Of a DNA stretch of 64,000 bases, positions 1 to 12,892 are shown one piece after another; the stretch's first letter is position 1; every line of letters starts with the position of its first letter. The stretch is from Rhodocyclaceae bacterium. GTDB lineage: Bacteria > Pseudomonadota > Gammaproteobacteria > Burkholderiales > Rhodocyclaceae. The notes under the pieces are model-generated. The model saw only the letters and a program-made list of their open reading frames with translations, was not told the DNA's origin and did not search any database. The stretch is from NCBI GenBank assembly GCA_030682175.1, contig JAUXOM010000099.1:1-64000 (forward strand), in the 5' to 3' direction. The translations under genes were made by a program, and so were the position numbers.

Positions 1-639
<639 letters not shown>

Positions 640-773
640 GTAGGTAGCCGCCCCAGCGAAAAGGGCTCAATCAGAAACCCGCGATCTTAACATGCCTAGC
701 TGCCGAACCGTACCCGCCCGTCAAGTCTCAATTTGCGCTAACGTGCCGCCGATACGCCACTTTTTCAAGCCCA

Positions 774-2126
774 ATGCCCCCTCCCCCCAACTCCTCGGCC
801 ACAACAATACAGCAGGTCGATCAAGTCATTGACGCACGCTGGATCATTCCGATAGAACCAGCTGATGTAGTTCTCGAAAACTACAGTCTGGTTATCCAGG
901 GGGATCGCATCCTTGACCTGCTGCCAACCGCCGAGGCAGCGCTGCGCTATGTCGGGAAACGACATTTCCAGTTGACCGAGCACGTACTGATGCCAGGGCT
1001 GGTGAATCTGCACACCCACGCCGCCATGAGCCTGTTGCGTGGCTACGCCGACGACATGCCCCTGATGCGCTGGCTGCAGGAGCGCATCTGGCCGGCCGAA
1101 AGCCGCAATATTTCAGCCGACTTCGTGCGTGATGGCACCCAGCTGGCCTGCTGGGAAATGCTGAGGGGCGGCGTCACCTGCTTCAACGACATGTACTTTT
1201 TCCCGCAGGCGGCTGCCGAAGCCGCCCTGGCCGCCGGCATGCGTGCCGCCCTGGGCATCACCGTATTCGAGTTTCCCAGCGCTTACGGGAGCGGCGCCGA
1301 AGATTATCTCGTGAAGGGTTTGGCGATACGGGAAGCGCTGCTTGACGAACCGCTGCTTTCCTTCTGCCTGGCGCCGCATGCCCCCTATACCGTTGCCGAC
1401 AGCAGCTTTGAACGGGTCGCCCTCCTCGCCGATCAGCTTGACCTCCCGGTGCACATCCATCTTCATGAAACACAGGAAGAGATTGCGGACAGCCTGAAAG
1501 AGCATGGCGTGCGCCCCCTGGAACGGCTACGCCGTCTCGGACTGCTCGGACCGGGGCTAATCGCCGTGCATGCCGTTCATCTAAATACAAACGAGGTCGG
1601 CCTGCTGGCCACCCACGGTTGCCATGTCGCGCATTGCCCGACCTCGAACATGAAACTGGCCAGCGGGATTGCCCCGGTTGGCGTATTGCTCCAGCATGGC
1701 ATAGGCGTCGGGCTAGGCAGCGATGGTGCCGCCAGCAACAACCGGCTGGACGTATTCCAGGAGATGCGCCAGGCAGCCTTGCTGGCCAAAGTGACGAGTC
1801 TGGATGCCGCCAGCCTGCCAGCCCACCAGGCACTCAGAATGGCCACCATGGATGGTGCTCGGGCGCTTGGACTGGAAAATATGGTCGGCTCGCTCGTGTC
1901 CGGCAAGGCAGCTGATCTATTGGCGGCACGCCTTGACGAATGGGAGTTACAGCCTTGCTATTGCCCGGCTTCCCATCTAGTCTATTCAGCAGGAAGGGAG
2001 CAGGTCAGTCATGTCTGGGTCGCCGGTATGTTGCGGATTGAAGACAAACTTCCCGTTGATCTGGATACCCGGGTATTGCTAAGGAATACAAGAATGTGGC
2101 AAAATAATATCCTAAATCAGAATTAA
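774..2126 (+). CDS. mtaD: TRZ/ATZ family amidohydrolase (5-methylthioadenosine/S-adenosylhomocysteine deaminase-like)
   Basis: ORF with MPGLVNLHTHAAMSLLRG, HIHLHETQEE and GLGSDGAASNNRLD metal-binding motifs. Confidence 0.85.
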   Translation: MPPPPNSSATTIQQVDQVIDARWIIPIEPADVVLENYSLVIQGDRILDLLPTAEAALRYVGKRHFQLTEHVLMPGLVNLHTHAAMSLLRGYADDMPLMRWLQERIWPAESRNISADFVRDGTQLACWEMLRGGVTCFNDMYFFPQAAAEAALAAGMRAALGITVFEFPSAYGSGAEDYLVKGLAIREALLDEPLLSFCLAPHAPYTVADSSFERVALLADQLDLPVHIHLHETQEEIADSLKEHGVRPLERLRRLGLLGPGLIAVHAVHLNTNEVGLLATHGCHVAHCPTSNMKLASGIAPVGVLLQHGIGVGLGSDGAASNNRLDVFQEMRQAALLAKVTSLDAASLPAHQALRMATMDGARALGLENMVGSLVSGKAADLLAARLDEWELQPCYCPASHLVYSAGREQVSHVWVAGMLRIEDKLPVDLDTRVLLRNTRMWQNNILNQN

Positions 2127-2254
2127 CTTATGGGCGCTAGACGGTTGCCGCGATGACTATTTACATCTAGTTATCATGTGAATTTTCGAATTGACCATAA
2201 TTTATCGAACCAAATTCCCCTTCAACATCTCATCCGACGAAAAGGAAAACAAAC

Positions 2255-2929
2255 ATGATGAAACTCGTCTCCAAGAATGTGCTGCTTGCCGCAACCCTGG
2301 CATGCATTGGTGTCGCTGCCCAAGCCCAGACGCCTGGCGTCGATATGAAGGGTACTGTCGGTTACGTCATCGACGCGCGCGGCAATGTCGCCAAGAGCGG
2401 TACCGGCCTGTGCTGGCGCACCGGTTACTGGACCCCCGCCATGGCCATCGCCGAGTGCGATCCGGATCTGGTCAAGAAAGATGCCCCGACGGCCGCACCT
2501 GCTGTTCCGGCACCGGCACCGGCTCCCGCTGCTGCACCGATGCCCGCCGCCCAGAAAGTAACCCTGGCTGCCGACGCACTCTTCGACTTCGACAAGGCTG
2601 TGCTGCTCCCCGAAGGCAAGAGCAAGCTGGACAAGCTCGCTGCTGACATCAAAGGTATCAAGCTGGAAGTCATCATCGCCGTTGGCCACGCCGACCGCAT
2701 TGGTTCGGACGCTTACAACCAGAAACTCTCCGAGCGTCGCGCTGCCGCGGTCAAGGATTACCTGGTCGGCAAGGGTGTCGAAGCCAACCGTGTTTACGCT
2801 GAAGGCAAGGGCGAGAAGCAGCCCGTTACTGGCGACAAGTGCGGCAAGAGCGTCGTCAAGTCCAAGAAGCTGATCGAGTGCCTGCAGCCTGACCGTCGCG
2901 TCGAAATTGAAGTGATCGGCACGAAATAA
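2255..2929 (+). CDS. OmpA family outer membrane protein
   Basis: Signal peptide, Pro/Ala linker, C-terminal OmpA domain ([21 protein letters not shown]...[21 protein letters not shown]). Confidence 0.93.
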   Translation: MMKLVSKNVLLAATLACIGVAAQAQTPGVDMKGTVGYVIDARGNVAKSGTGLCWRTGYWTPAMAIAECDPDLVKKDAPTAAPAVPAPAPAPAAAPMPAAQKVTLAADALFDFDKAVLLPEGKSKLDKLAADIKGIKLEVIIAVGHADRIGSDAYNQKLSERRAAAVKDYLVGKGVEANRVYAEGKGEKQPVTGDKCGKSVVKSKKLIECLQPDRRVEIEVIGTK

Positions 2930-2953
2930 TCAAGCCGTAACATCAGCCTCGCT

Positions 2954-2980
2954 GAAAAGCCCTGCAGTGCAGGGCTTTTC
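2954..2980 (+). terminator. Hairpin terminator after ompA-family gene
   Basis: GAAAAGCCCTGCAgTGCAGGGCTTTTC perfect inverted repeat followed by T-rich sequence. Confidence 0.85.
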
Positions 2981-2999
2981 ACTTTCTGGAATACCAATA

Positions 3000-3707
3000 A
3001 TGAACACAACTGCCAACGTCGATCCGCAGGAAGTCGCGAAATTCAATGAACTGGCGCACCGCTGGTGGGACCCGACCTCCGAATTCAAACCCTTGCACGA
3101 CATCAACCCCCTGCGCCTGGGCTGGATTGATCGATGCGTGGAACTGGCCGGCAAGCGTGTTCTGGATGTGGGTTGCGGTGGCGGCTTGCTGACCGAAGGC
3201 ATGGCGGGGTGTGGTGCCAGCGTCGTCGGCATCGATCTCTCAGAAAAGGCGCTCGGTGTCGCCCGCCTCCATATGCTGGAAAGCGGCTGCAATGTCGATT
3301 ATCGACTCGTCGCCGCAGAAACATTCGCCAAGGAGGCGCCCGCCAGCTTCGACGCCGTCACCTGCCTCGAAATGCTGGAACATGTGCCCGATCCGGCGAG
3401 CACCATTGCCGCCTGCGCGGCGCTGGTCAAACCCGGTGGGCAGTTGTTCTTCTCCACCATCAACCGCAACCCGAAAGCCTATCTGTTTGCCGTAATCGGT
3501 GCGGAATACATCCTCAACCTGCTGCCCAAGGGGACCCACGACTACGCAAAGTTCCTCAGGCCGGCAGAACTCGCCCGCTTTGCCCGGCAGGCCGGCCTTG
3601 ACGTCACCGAGGTTATCGGCATGACCTACAACCCATTCACGCAGACTTACCGGCTGGGCAACGACACCAGCGTCAATTACCTGATGCGCGCGACGCGCCC
3701 CGCCTGA
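3000..3707 (+). CDS. ubiG: Ubiquinone biosynthesis O-methyltransferase
   Basis: [37 protein letters not shown]; start at MNTTANVD. Confidence 0.95.
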   Translation: MNTTANVDPQEVAKFNELAHRWWDPTSEFKPLHDINPLRLGWIDRCVELAGKRVLDVGCGGGLLTEGMAGCGASVVGIDLSEKALGVARLHMLESGCNVDYRLVAAETFAKEAPASFDAVTCLEMLEHVPDPASTIAACAALVKPGGQLFFSTINRNPKAYLFAVIGAEYILNLLPKGTHDYAKFLRPAELARFARQAGLDVTEVIGMTYNPFTQTYRLGNDTSVNYLMRATRPA

Positions 3708-3745
3708 GTCATCGCCCCTGAGTCATCACCCCACTGCGGCAAGCC

Positions 3746-5902
3746 TCATCGGTGCACCGTGGCAGCTTCGCGGCGTCGATGACTCAGGAAGGCCGGCAGC
3801 GCGGCCAGGAGCAATAATCCCACCAGCAAGCCTACGGGCCAGACGATCGGGTGGTTCCAGCGATCGCGTAAGGACTGCCGCAAACTTGCATCGACACGCT
3901 GATACTTCATGGTGTTGTTGCCCACCTTGCTGGGTTTGCGATTCATCAGCCAGACATGGTGCAGGCTGTAATCCTTGGGATGAAAGCCCCAGACCCATGG
4001 CGTGTCTGTCTGAAGGATCGTCATCATGCGATTGATCAGCGCCTGCCGGCGTGGTCCGTTCTCCATCGCGCGCATCTCCTCGAATAGCCGGTCAAATTCT
4101 GCATTGGCATAGTTCGCGGCATTCTCGCCGTTATGCTTGACCTTGCCCTGCGGACCATAAAGCAGAAACAGGAAATTTTCGGGATCGGGGTAATCGGCAT
4201 TCCAGCCCAGATAGAACAATTGCACCGCACCCTTGCGCACCTTCTCCTGGAAACGGTTGTAGTCGGTACTGCGGACGACCAGCTGGACATCAATCTTCTG
4301 GAACTGTTTGTTCAACCAGTCGATGCGTGTCTTTGCGCCGACACCGGTGGCGGTGGTATCGAGATGAATGACCAGCGGCTCACCTGTCTTGTCATGTCGA
4401 CCGGACGGCCACCCTGCTGCAGCGAGCAATTCACGCGCTTGCGCAACGGATTTGCGACGCGGACCTTCCGTCGTCCAGTCATACATCACCGGATTGACGC
4501 CGTCCCTGCCGCCACGATAACCAAAGATGCCAGGTGGAATTGGCCCCTGTGCGGCGATCCCGCGGCCGTTCTGGAAAATCGAAATGAATTCTTCCTGATC
4601 GATGGCAATGGCAATCGCCTGACGCAGCTTGCGTGCCTGCTCCGCATTCCCGCCGACCAGGGGATCGAGCATGTTGAAGCCCATGTAGAAACTTGTCGTC
4701 GCCACCGAAGTCGTCAAGCGAATACCCTGCGCCCGCATATCGTCTGTCAGGGAGACTTCACCTGCCGAACCGATCTGCACGGCCTGGTCGAAGGAATCCG
4801 ATGAAATACCAGATGCATCATAATAACCCTGCAGGAACTTGTTCCAGTAGGGTATCTGCTCTTTCTCGCGCGTAAAGACCACCTTGTCGATGAAGGGCAA
4901 AGGCTTGCCGCAATCTTCGAGCAAGCCGTCCTGACGATCTTCCACCTCGCCATCGCAGGGGTAGGTTTCACCCCGGAAATTCGGGTTTCTTTCCAGCACC
5001 ATGCGGGAATTCGGGTTGTTCTCGGTCAGCATGTAAGGACCGGTGCCGACGGGATACCAGTCGAGCGTCAGATTCTTTTCCGCCATGCCCGGCTGACCAT
5101 GAAACTTGTCGGCCTCCCACGGCAGCGGCGCAAAGAACGGCATGCTCAGCCAATAGAGAAATTGCGGATACTTGCCCTTGATGCGAATGCGGTAACTGTA
5201 ACGATCAAGCACCTCGACCCCGGCAAGTGCTTCACTACGCAAATCCAGCCAGCCGCCAATACTGTCACGCCGTCCCGCCAGCGCCGACTTTTGCAGGGAC
5301 TGCGCCAGATCACCCAGGCCGACGATGTATTCGCTCATCAGTCCCAGGATCGGCGAATGCAGTCGCGGATGCGCCAGCCGTTTGATCCCATAAACATAAT
5401 CGGCCGCCGTCAATTCACGTGAATCACGCAATGCAAAGTCCGCCAGCACATGCTTTTCCGCCAGATCGGCCGGCAACAGATCATGATAAACATAATGTCC
5501 GGCGGCAGCGCGCGCAAACGCCGGGTGCGGCTGGAAGCGAATCCCCGGCTTGATGTCGATCACATAGTCGGTGAAAGCGATGCGCGCCGCTTCAGCCGTG
5601 GGCGGCAGGGTTTTCCCGGCAGCATCAAGGTAACGTGGTTGTGGAACGATTACCGCGGTGGCCGGTATCAACTCGTAGGGACGGCGCAGGTAGTGATACT
5701 GCAAGGGTGGCTCGTAAATTTGCGCGGTAAAGGTGATCTCGTCGGAACTGTAGGATTGCACCGGATCGAGGTGTTTGGGGCGATCGGTAAATGCCGAATA
5801 AAGCACATTCTGCCCGCGCTCGGCCGCCGGATACGGATCGTTCCAGGCCGTGCCGCATCCCATGAGCAACATGAGCAGAAGCAAGATCGATAAATGGCGC
5901 AT
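3746..5902 (-). CDS. ABC transporter substrate-binding lipoprotein (oligopeptide type) with C-terminal TM segment
   Basis: Lipobox MRHLSILLLLMLLMGCG; SBP family 5-like sequence; C-terminal hydrophobic VWPVGLLVGLLLLAALPAFL. Confidence 0.85.
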   Translation of the reverse strand: MRHLSILLLLMLLMGCGTAWNDPYPAAERGQNVLYSAFTDRPKHLDPVQSYSSDEITFTAQIYEPPLQYHYLRRPYELIPATAVIVPQPRYLDAAGKTLPPTAEAARIAFTDYVIDIKPGIRFQPHPAFARAAAGHYVYHDLLPADLAEKHVLADFALRDSRELTAADYVYGIKRLAHPRLHSPILGLMSEYIVGLGDLAQSLQKSALAGRRDSIGGWLDLRSEALAGVEVLDRYSYRIRIKGKYPQFLYWLSMPFFAPLPWEADKFHGQPGMAEKNLTLDWYPVGTGPYMLTENNPNSRMVLERNPNFRGETYPCDGEVEDRQDGLLEDCGKPLPFIDKVVFTREKEQIPYWNKFLQGYYDASGISSDSFDQAVQIGSAGEVSLTDDMRAQGIRLTTSVATTSFYMGFNMLDPLVGGNAEQARKLRQAIAIAIDQEEFISIFQNGRGIAAQGPIPPGIFGYRGGRDGVNPVMYDWTTEGPRRKSVAQARELLAAAGWPSGRHDKTGEPLVIHLDTTATGVGAKTRIDWLNKQFQKIDVQLVVRSTDYNRFQEKVRKGAVQLFYLGWNADYPDPENFLFLLYGPQGKVKHNGENAANYANAEFDRLFEEMRAMENGPRRQALINRMMTILQTDTPWVWGFHPKDYSLHHVWLMNRKPSKVGNNTMKYQRVDASLRQSLRDRWNHPIVWPVGLLVGLLLLAALPAFLSHRRREAATVHR
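5268..5291 (-). repeat. Family A 24-bp element inside SBP gene
   Basis: CGCCGTCCCGCCAGCGCCGACTTT, exact consensus; encodes QKSALAGRRDS. Confidence 0.9.
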
Positions 5903-6063
5903 GGCGGCAAGTGTAATTGAATCGCAGCTATAATCAGCGTCTCGCAGCGGAAGGATACAGGGAGAAAACAGATGGCCCCCACGCTCACTTTGTTCGTTGC
6001 CCCCACGGGGGACATCATTTGCCAACCGAACTCCTTCGGCACGGCCCTTCAGGAGGCATGACA

Positions 6064-6864
6064 ATGGGATTTCTTGCCGGAAAACGGATTCTGCTTACCG
6101 GCCTCTTGTCCAGTCGATCCATCGCGTATGGCATTGCCAAGGCTTGTCATCGCGAGGGCGCGCAGCTTGCGTTTACCTATCAAAACGAACGCTTTCTCGA
6201 CCGCATTACCAAATTTGCCCAGGAGTTCGATAGCCAGCTGACTTTCCCGCTGGATGTCAGTGATGACGTCCAGATTGAAGCGGTTTTTACCAGTCTGGCC
6301 AAACACTGGGATGGCCTTGACGGTTTGGTGCATTCCATCGCCTTCGCCCCGGGCGAAGCGATCGAGGGGGATTTCCTCGATGGCATCAGTCGGGAGAGAT
6401 TCCGCATCGCCCATGACATCTCGTCATACAGCTATCCGGCACTGGCCAAGGCGGCGCGCCCCTTGCTGCTCAAGGGCCACAATCCCGCCTTGCTGGCGCT
6501 GACCTATCTGGGCGCCGAGCGCACCCTGCCCAACTACAACACCATGGGCCTGGCCAAGGCCAGCCTCGAAGCGGCAACCCGCTATCTGGCCTTCTGTCTT
6601 GGTCCGCAGGGCATTCGCGCCAATGCCATCTCGGCCGGCCCGATAAAAACGCTGGCAGCATCGGGTATCGGAAACTTCGGAAAATTGCTGGCTTACAATG
6701 CCCATCATGCGCCGTTGCGCCGCAACGTCACCATCGAGGAAGTTGGCAATGCCGCTGCCTTCCTGCTCTCCGATCTGGCCAGCGGCATCACTGCCGAGAT
6801 CATGTATGTAGATGGCGGACTCAACACCACGGCCCTCGGCAACGCCGACCCGTTGCCCGGTTAA
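6064..6864 (+). CDS. fabI: Enoyl-[acyl-carrier-protein] reductase (NADH)
   Basis: [45 protein letters not shown] at the expected spacing. Confidence 0.95.
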   Translation: MGFLAGKRILLTGLLSSRSIAYGIAKACHREGAQLAFTYQNERFLDRITKFAQEFDSQLTFPLDVSDDVQIEAVFTSLAKHWDGLDGLVHSIAFAPGEAIEGDFLDGISRERFRIAHDISSYSYPALAKAARPLLLKGHNPALLALTYLGAERTLPNYNTMGLAKASLEAATRYLAFCLGPQGIRANAISAGPIKTLAASGIGNFGKLLAYNAHHAPLRRNVTIEEVGNAAAFLLSDLASGITAEIMYVDGGLNTTALGNADPLPG

Positions 6865-6918
6865 TTTCAACGCTGATTCTTTGCCGGCCTGAAGCCTGGA
6901 AAACGGGCATGTGAACGA

Positions 6919-6946
6919 ACAAGGGCGCGATTATTCGCGCCCTTGT
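6919..6946. terminator. Bidirectional hairpin between fabI and ppiD (convergent)
   Basis: ACAAGGGCGCGAttatTCGCGCCCTTGT. Confidence 0.85.
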
Positions 6947-6967
6947 CATTCAGCCAACCGAAACGAT

Positions 6968-8860
6968 TTATCGCTCTTTTGACTCAAGCAACTTCTTGTT
7001 GATGGTCACTTCGTGGCGCTCCTTCAGCGCGGCGATCCACGCCATCAAATCCTGCTCGGCCACGGTCTGCTCATAATCCTGACGCAGGGCGCGCGCCACC
7101 TGAGATTCGCCGACGGTGCCTGACGCAGCATATTTTTTCACCCCGCCGATGCGGTAAAGCGCATACGTCCCTCCAGGCATCTCTGCCCCGGCATAGGCGG
7201 GTAGCTTGGCAACATCGACGCGAAACACCGCGCTCACCGCAGCCGGGGACATCTGGGGCGCGCTGGCACGCGAGACATGGCGCGCGGCACCCCACGACAA
7301 GGAAATATTTTCTCCTTTCTGCAGGCGGGCCAGCTTGTCAGCGCCATCCTTGGCAGCAAGCATGCCGGCTTCCTGACGCACGAGGATTTTCTCGATAGTG
7401 GGCTGCAGCGATTCAAGCGACGGCAGTGCCGCCGGTCGGTGCTCGATCACGCGTGCCGAGACCAGCGTGTTGGGACCCACCTCGATCGCTTCGCTATTGC
7501 GCTTGTTCTTCAGCACATCGTCAGAGAACACTGCTGCCATCAGCTTGGCATTGGTGAAGGGCGGCATGGCTGCACCGTTCCGGATAAACCAGTCGCTCTG
7601 CTGCGGATCGAGCTTGAATTTCTCGATGACCGGCTTGAGGCTGTCCGACTGTTCATAAACCATATTCACAAAGCTCTCGGCGGCTTCAGTGTACTTTCGC
7701 GCTGCCATCTGGCGCTTGAGTTCGGCAGCAATGCCGGCTTTGGCTTCTTCAAAAGGCTGCACCCGCTCGGCACGTACGCCGGTCAGCTTGATGATGTGGA
7801 AGCCGAAATCGGAGCGGACCAGGTCGGAGATCTGATTCTCCTTGAGGGCGAACACGGCATCTTCAAATGGTTTGACCATCATGCCGCGACCAAACCAGTC
7901 AAGATCGCCGCCCTTGGCTGCAGAACCGGGATCATGCGAATGCTGGCTGGCAAGCTTGGCGAAGTCAGCCGGATTTTTCTTCAATTGCGCGAGCAACTCC
8001 TCGGCCTTGGCCTGTGCGGCCTCGGCATCCGCACCGCTGGCAGTGATCAGGATGTGACTGGCGCGGCGCATTTCCGGCTGCTTGTTACGCTCTGCCTGCG
8101 CTGCATAGGCCTTCCCGAGCTCCTCCTCGGTCACGACAGCCTGGCTCGCAAACTGCTCCTGACTCAATACAACGAATTCGACCCTGACCTGCTCTGGCGT
8201 TTCGAACTGCTTGCGGTTGGCCTCGAAATAATTCTTGACCGCGTCAGGCGCCAGCTTCACCTGTCCGGCATACTGCTCGGGACGCAGCAATGCCTCGGCA
8301 ACCTCACGCTCTTCCAGTTGCATTCCCAGCCAGCGCTCGGCGCTGGAATGGCCGGTCAGAGCTGCCTCGGTAACCGCGGCCAGTCCCTGTTGCATGAGGA
8401 GATCCTGACGCAAGCGCGCCTCGAACATCTCTTTGCTCATGTTTTGCGATGCCACCAACTCAGCATAGCGCTCACTGGAAAACTTGCCGTTCTCCTGTAA
8501 CTGCGGCACCGCGCTAATGAACTCGATCAGTTGGGCATCACTCACACTCAGTTTCGACTTGAGCGCATTCATTGCCAGCAGTCGCTGGTTGATCAGCGTG
8601 TCGAGTACAGCGCGGCGGATTTCCGGGCTATCGAGCATTTCCGGATTGGCGTTGCCCAGCATCGGCCGCAGTCGCTCCTGCTGCTCGCGCAGTGCCTCCT
8701 GAAATTCTGTCAGGTCAATTGGCGTTCCGCCAACTGTCGCAATGTCACCAGACCCGCTGGTCCGCACATAGGAGTCAACCCCCCACAGCGCAAACGGCAA
8801 AATGATGATTGCAAGGACTATCTTGATGAAGCGTTTGCTGTTGCGAACGTACTCGAACAT
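6968..8860 (-). CDS. ppiD: Peptidyl-prolyl cis-trans isomerase D (SurA_N / rotamase)
   Basis: N-terminal TM MFEYVRNSKRFIKIVLAIIILPFALWGVDSY; parvulin domain RRASHILI...FGFHIIKLTGV. Confidence 0.93.
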   Translation of the reverse strand: MFEYVRNSKRFIKIVLAIIILPFALWGVDSYVRTSGSGDIATVGGTPIDLTEFQEALREQQERLRPMLGNANPEMLDSPEIRRAVLDTLINQRLLAMNALKSKLSVSDAQLIEFISAVPQLQENGKFSSERYAELVASQNMSKEMFEARLRQDLLMQQGLAAVTEAALTGHSSAERWLGMQLEEREVAEALLRPEQYAGQVKLAPDAVKNYFEANRKQFETPEQVRVEFVVLSQEQFASQAVVTEEELGKAYAAQAERNKQPEMRRASHILITASGADAEAAQAKAEELLAQLKKNPADFAKLASQHSHDPGSAAKGGDLDWFGRGMMVKPFEDAVFALKENQISDLVRSDFGFHIIKLTGVRAERVQPFEEAKAGIAAELKRQMAARKYTEAAESFVNMVYEQSDSLKPVIEKFKLDPQQSDWFIRNGAAMPPFTNAKLMAAVFSDDVLKNKRNSEAIEVGPNTLVSARVIEHRPAALPSLESLQPTIEKILVRQEAGMLAAKDGADKLARLQKGENISLSWGAARHVSRASAPQMSPAAVSAVFRVDVAKLPAYAGAEMPGGTYALYRIGGVKKYAASGTVGESQVARALRQDYEQTVAEQDLMAWIAALKERHEVTINKKLLESKER

Positions 8861-8879
8861 GAGCTGGCTTTCAATGTAA

Positions 8880-8905
8880 AAAAGGCGAACCGCAGTTCGC
8901 CTTTT
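8880..8905. terminator. Hairpin terminator
   Basis: AAAAGGCGAACcgcaGTTCGCCTTTT. Confidence 0.8.
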
Positions 8906-8939
8906 GATGATTTATCCACGGGCCGGTCCATGAGGTTTT

Positions 8940-9015
8940 TGGTGGGTGCTGACGGGTTCGAACCGCCGACATTCGCCTTGTAAGGGCGACGCTCTACCAA
9001 CTGAGCTAAGCACCC
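8940..9015 (-). tRNA. tRNA-Val (anticodon UAC), CCA encoded
   Basis: Reverse complement GGGTGCTTAGCTCAGTTGGTAGAGCGTCGCCCTTACAAGGCGAATGTCGGCGGTTCGAACCCGTCAGCACCCACCA folds as cloverleaf. Confidence 0.97.
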
Positions 9016-9076
9016 TCACAAACCGGCACGGCAAGGCATAGCCGCAAGATTGCGGATTCTACCAAAGCATTTGTCT

Positions 9077-11512
9077 TCAGTGCTTGAGCAGACCGGAAGA
9101 ATGTGGCTTGTCCTCGCTAGCTGGCAGCTGCGTCGCGGGTTGCGTGTCGGCGACCGATACCGGTGCATCGGGCAGTGGCTCGGGCATGCGCTCCAGCGCA
9201 AGCTCAAGCACCTTGTCGATCCACTTCACCGGCATGATCTCGATGCGATTCTTGATGGCGTCCGAGATTTCGGCAAGATCCTTGACGTTTTCCTCGGGAA
9301 TCAGCGCCAGGCGAATCCCGCCCCTGACGGCCGCAAGCAATTTTTCCTTGAGCCCGCCAATTGGCAACACCTCGCCACGCAGCGTGATTTCGCCGGTCAT
9401 GGCGATGTCGGCGCGCACCGGGATTCCTGTCAGCACAGAAACGATGGCAGTACAGATTGCAATGCCGGCGGAAGGACCATCCTTCGGCGTCGCACCCTCG
9501 GGCAGGTGGACGTGCAGATCGTTCTTCTGATAGAAATCATCGGCAATACCCAACTGCTTGGCGCGACGGCGCACCACGGTCAGCGCGGCCTGGATCGACT
9601 CCTGCATCACCTCGCCGAGCTTGCCGGTGGTCATGGTCTTGCCCTTGCCCGGTACGGCAACGGATTCGATGGTCAGCAGTTCGCCGCCCACCTCGGTCCA
9701 CGCCAGCCCGGTAACCTGGCCGACCTGATTTTCTTTTTCCGCCATGCCAAACGTGAAACGCTGCACGCCCAGATATTTGTCGAGGTTCCTGGCGTTGACG
9801 ACGATCTTGCTCTTGCGCTTGTGCATGACCAGCGCCTTGACAACCTTGCGGCAGATCTTGGAAATCTCGCGCTCCAGGGCACGCACGCCGGCTTCGCGGG
9901 TGTAATAGCGCACGATGTCGCGGAGGGCGTCCTCGGTCACCGACAGTTCCTCGCGCTTGACGCCGTTGTTCTTCAGCTGCTTCGGCAACAGATAACGCTG
10001 CGCGATATTGACCTTCTCGTCCTCGGTGTAGCCCGCCAGGCGAATCACCTCCAGCCGGTCCAGCAATGCGGAGGGAATGTTGAGCGAATTGGCGGTGGCG
10101 ACGAACATCACATCCGAGAGATCGAAATCCACCTCGATGTAATGATCCTGGAAGGTATGGTTCTGTTCGGGATCGAGCACCTCCAACAGGGCCGAAGACG
10201 GGTCGCCACGAAAATCCATGCCAATCTTGTCGACTTCATCGAGAAGAAACAACGGGTTCTTGACGCCGACCTTGCTCATGTTCTGCAGAATCTTGCCCGG
10301 CATGGAACCGATATAGGTGCGACGGTGGCCGCGAATCTCCGCCTCGTCGCGCATACCGCCCAGCGCCATGCGCACGAACTGGCGGTTGGTCGCCTTGGCA
10401 ATCGACTGACCGAGCGAGGTCTTGCCGACACCCGGGGGGCCGACGAGACACAGGATCGGTGCCTTGACCTTGTCGACACGCTGCTGCACGGCAAGATATT
10501 CGACAATACGCTCCTTGACCTTTTCCAGACCATAGTGATCCCGGTCGAGGATTTTTTCGGCCGCAGACAGATCCTTGGAAATGCGGGATTTTTTCTTCCA
10601 CGGCAATGCGATCAGCGTATCGATGTAGTTGCGCACCACAGTAGCTTCTGCTGACATCGGCGACATCAGCTTGAGTTTCTTCATCTCGGAGTTGGCTTTG
10701 GTCAGGGCTTCCTTGCTCATGCCGGCCGCCTTGATCTTCTTCTCCATTTCCTCGATGTCGGCACCCTCTTCACCTTCGCCGAGTTCCTTCTGGATCGCTT
10801 TCACCTGCTCATTGAGGTAATACTCGCGCTGGCTCTTTTCCATTTGCCGCTTGACGCGGCCACGGATGCGCTTTTCGACCTGCAGGATGTCGAGTTCGGT
10901 TTCCAACTGACCCAGCAATTTATCAAGGCGCTCATCCACGCCAAGCATTTCCAGGATCTCCTGCTTGAGTTCGAGCTTCATCGGCAGGTGCGCGGCAATG
11001 GTGTCTGCCAGACGCCCCGCTTCCTCGATCCCGGCCAATGAAGTGAGGATTTCCGGCGGGATTTTCTTGTTCAGTTTCACATACTGGTCGAACTGCGCCA
11101 GGATAGTGCGCCGCATTGCCTCGATCTCGTGACTGCCGCGCTCATTGAGTGCAACCGGAGTCACTGCGGCAACGAACATCGCATCGCGATCCTCGACACG
11201 ATCAATGTGCGCGCGATGCACGCCTTCGACCAGCACTTTGACGGTGCCGTCGGGCAGCTTGAGCATCTGCAGAATGCTGGCTACGCAGCCAATCTCATAC
11301 AGATCGGCAGGATCGGGGTCATCCTTGGCAGCCGACTTCTGTGCAACCAGCAGGATATTCTTGCCAGCCACCATGGCTGATTCAAGCGCCTTGATCGACT
11401 TGGGACGGCCGACGAACAACGGAATGACCATGTGGGGAAACACCACGACATCCCGCAAGGGGAGCAGTGGCAGCAGATTGTTTTCTTTAGAAACTTCGAG
11501 TTCGCCAGACAT
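9077..11512 (-). CDS. lon: ATP-dependent protease Lon
   Basis: LPLLPLRDVVVFPHMVIPLFVGR; GPPGVGKTSLGQSIA; PKDGPSAGIAICTAIVS. Confidence 0.98.
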   Translation of the reverse strand: MSGELEVSKENNLLPLLPLRDVVVFPHMVIPLFVGRPKSIKALESAMVAGKNILLVAQKSAAKDDPDPADLYEIGCVASILQMLKLPDGTVKVLVEGVHRAHIDRVEDRDAMFVAAVTPVALNERGSHEIEAMRRTILAQFDQYVKLNKKIPPEILTSLAGIEEAGRLADTIAAHLPMKLELKQEILEMLGVDERLDKLLGQLETELDILQVEKRIRGRVKRQMEKSQREYYLNEQVKAIQKELGEGEEGADIEEMEKKIKAAGMSKEALTKANSEMKKLKLMSPMSAEATVVRNYIDTLIALPWKKKSRISKDLSAAEKILDRDHYGLEKVKERIVEYLAVQQRVDKVKAPILCLVGPPGVGKTSLGQSIAKATNRQFVRMALGGMRDEAEIRGHRRTYIGSMPGKILQNMSKVGVKNPLFLLDEVDKIGMDFRGDPSSALLEVLDPEQNHTFQDHYIEVDFDLSDVMFVATANSLNIPSALLDRLEVIRLAGYTEDEKVNIAQRYLLPKQLKNNGVKREELSVTEDALRDIVRYYTREAGVRALEREISKICRKVVKALVMHKRKSKIVVNARNLDKYLGVQRFTFGMAEKENQVGQVTGLAWTEVGGELLTIESVAVPGKGKTMTTGKLGEVMQESIQAALTVVRRRAKQLGIADDFYQKNDLHVHLPEGATPKDGPSAGIAICTAIVSVLTGIPVRADIAMTGEITLRGEVLPIGGLKEKLLAAVRGGIRLALIPEENVKDLAEISDAIKNRIEIMPVKWIDKVLELALERMPEPLPDAPVSVADTQPATQLPASEDKPHSSGLLKH

Positions 11513-11621
11513 GGACGCTTCCTCTCTTGATTAGCCGTGAACTGCACATGGGGGCAGCAGCAAGGGATTCAAGCCGCTTTCAGGCAGCGGCAAGGCGAAA
11601 CAAAAACAGGATCAGACCAAA

Positions 11622-12890
<1,269 letters not shown>

Positions 12891-12892
12891 CT

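Noticed and set aside
9050-10654. Long + strand ORF (534 aa) opposite lon
   Set aside because: Antisense ORF in high-GC coding sequence; lon on the minus strand is unambiguous.
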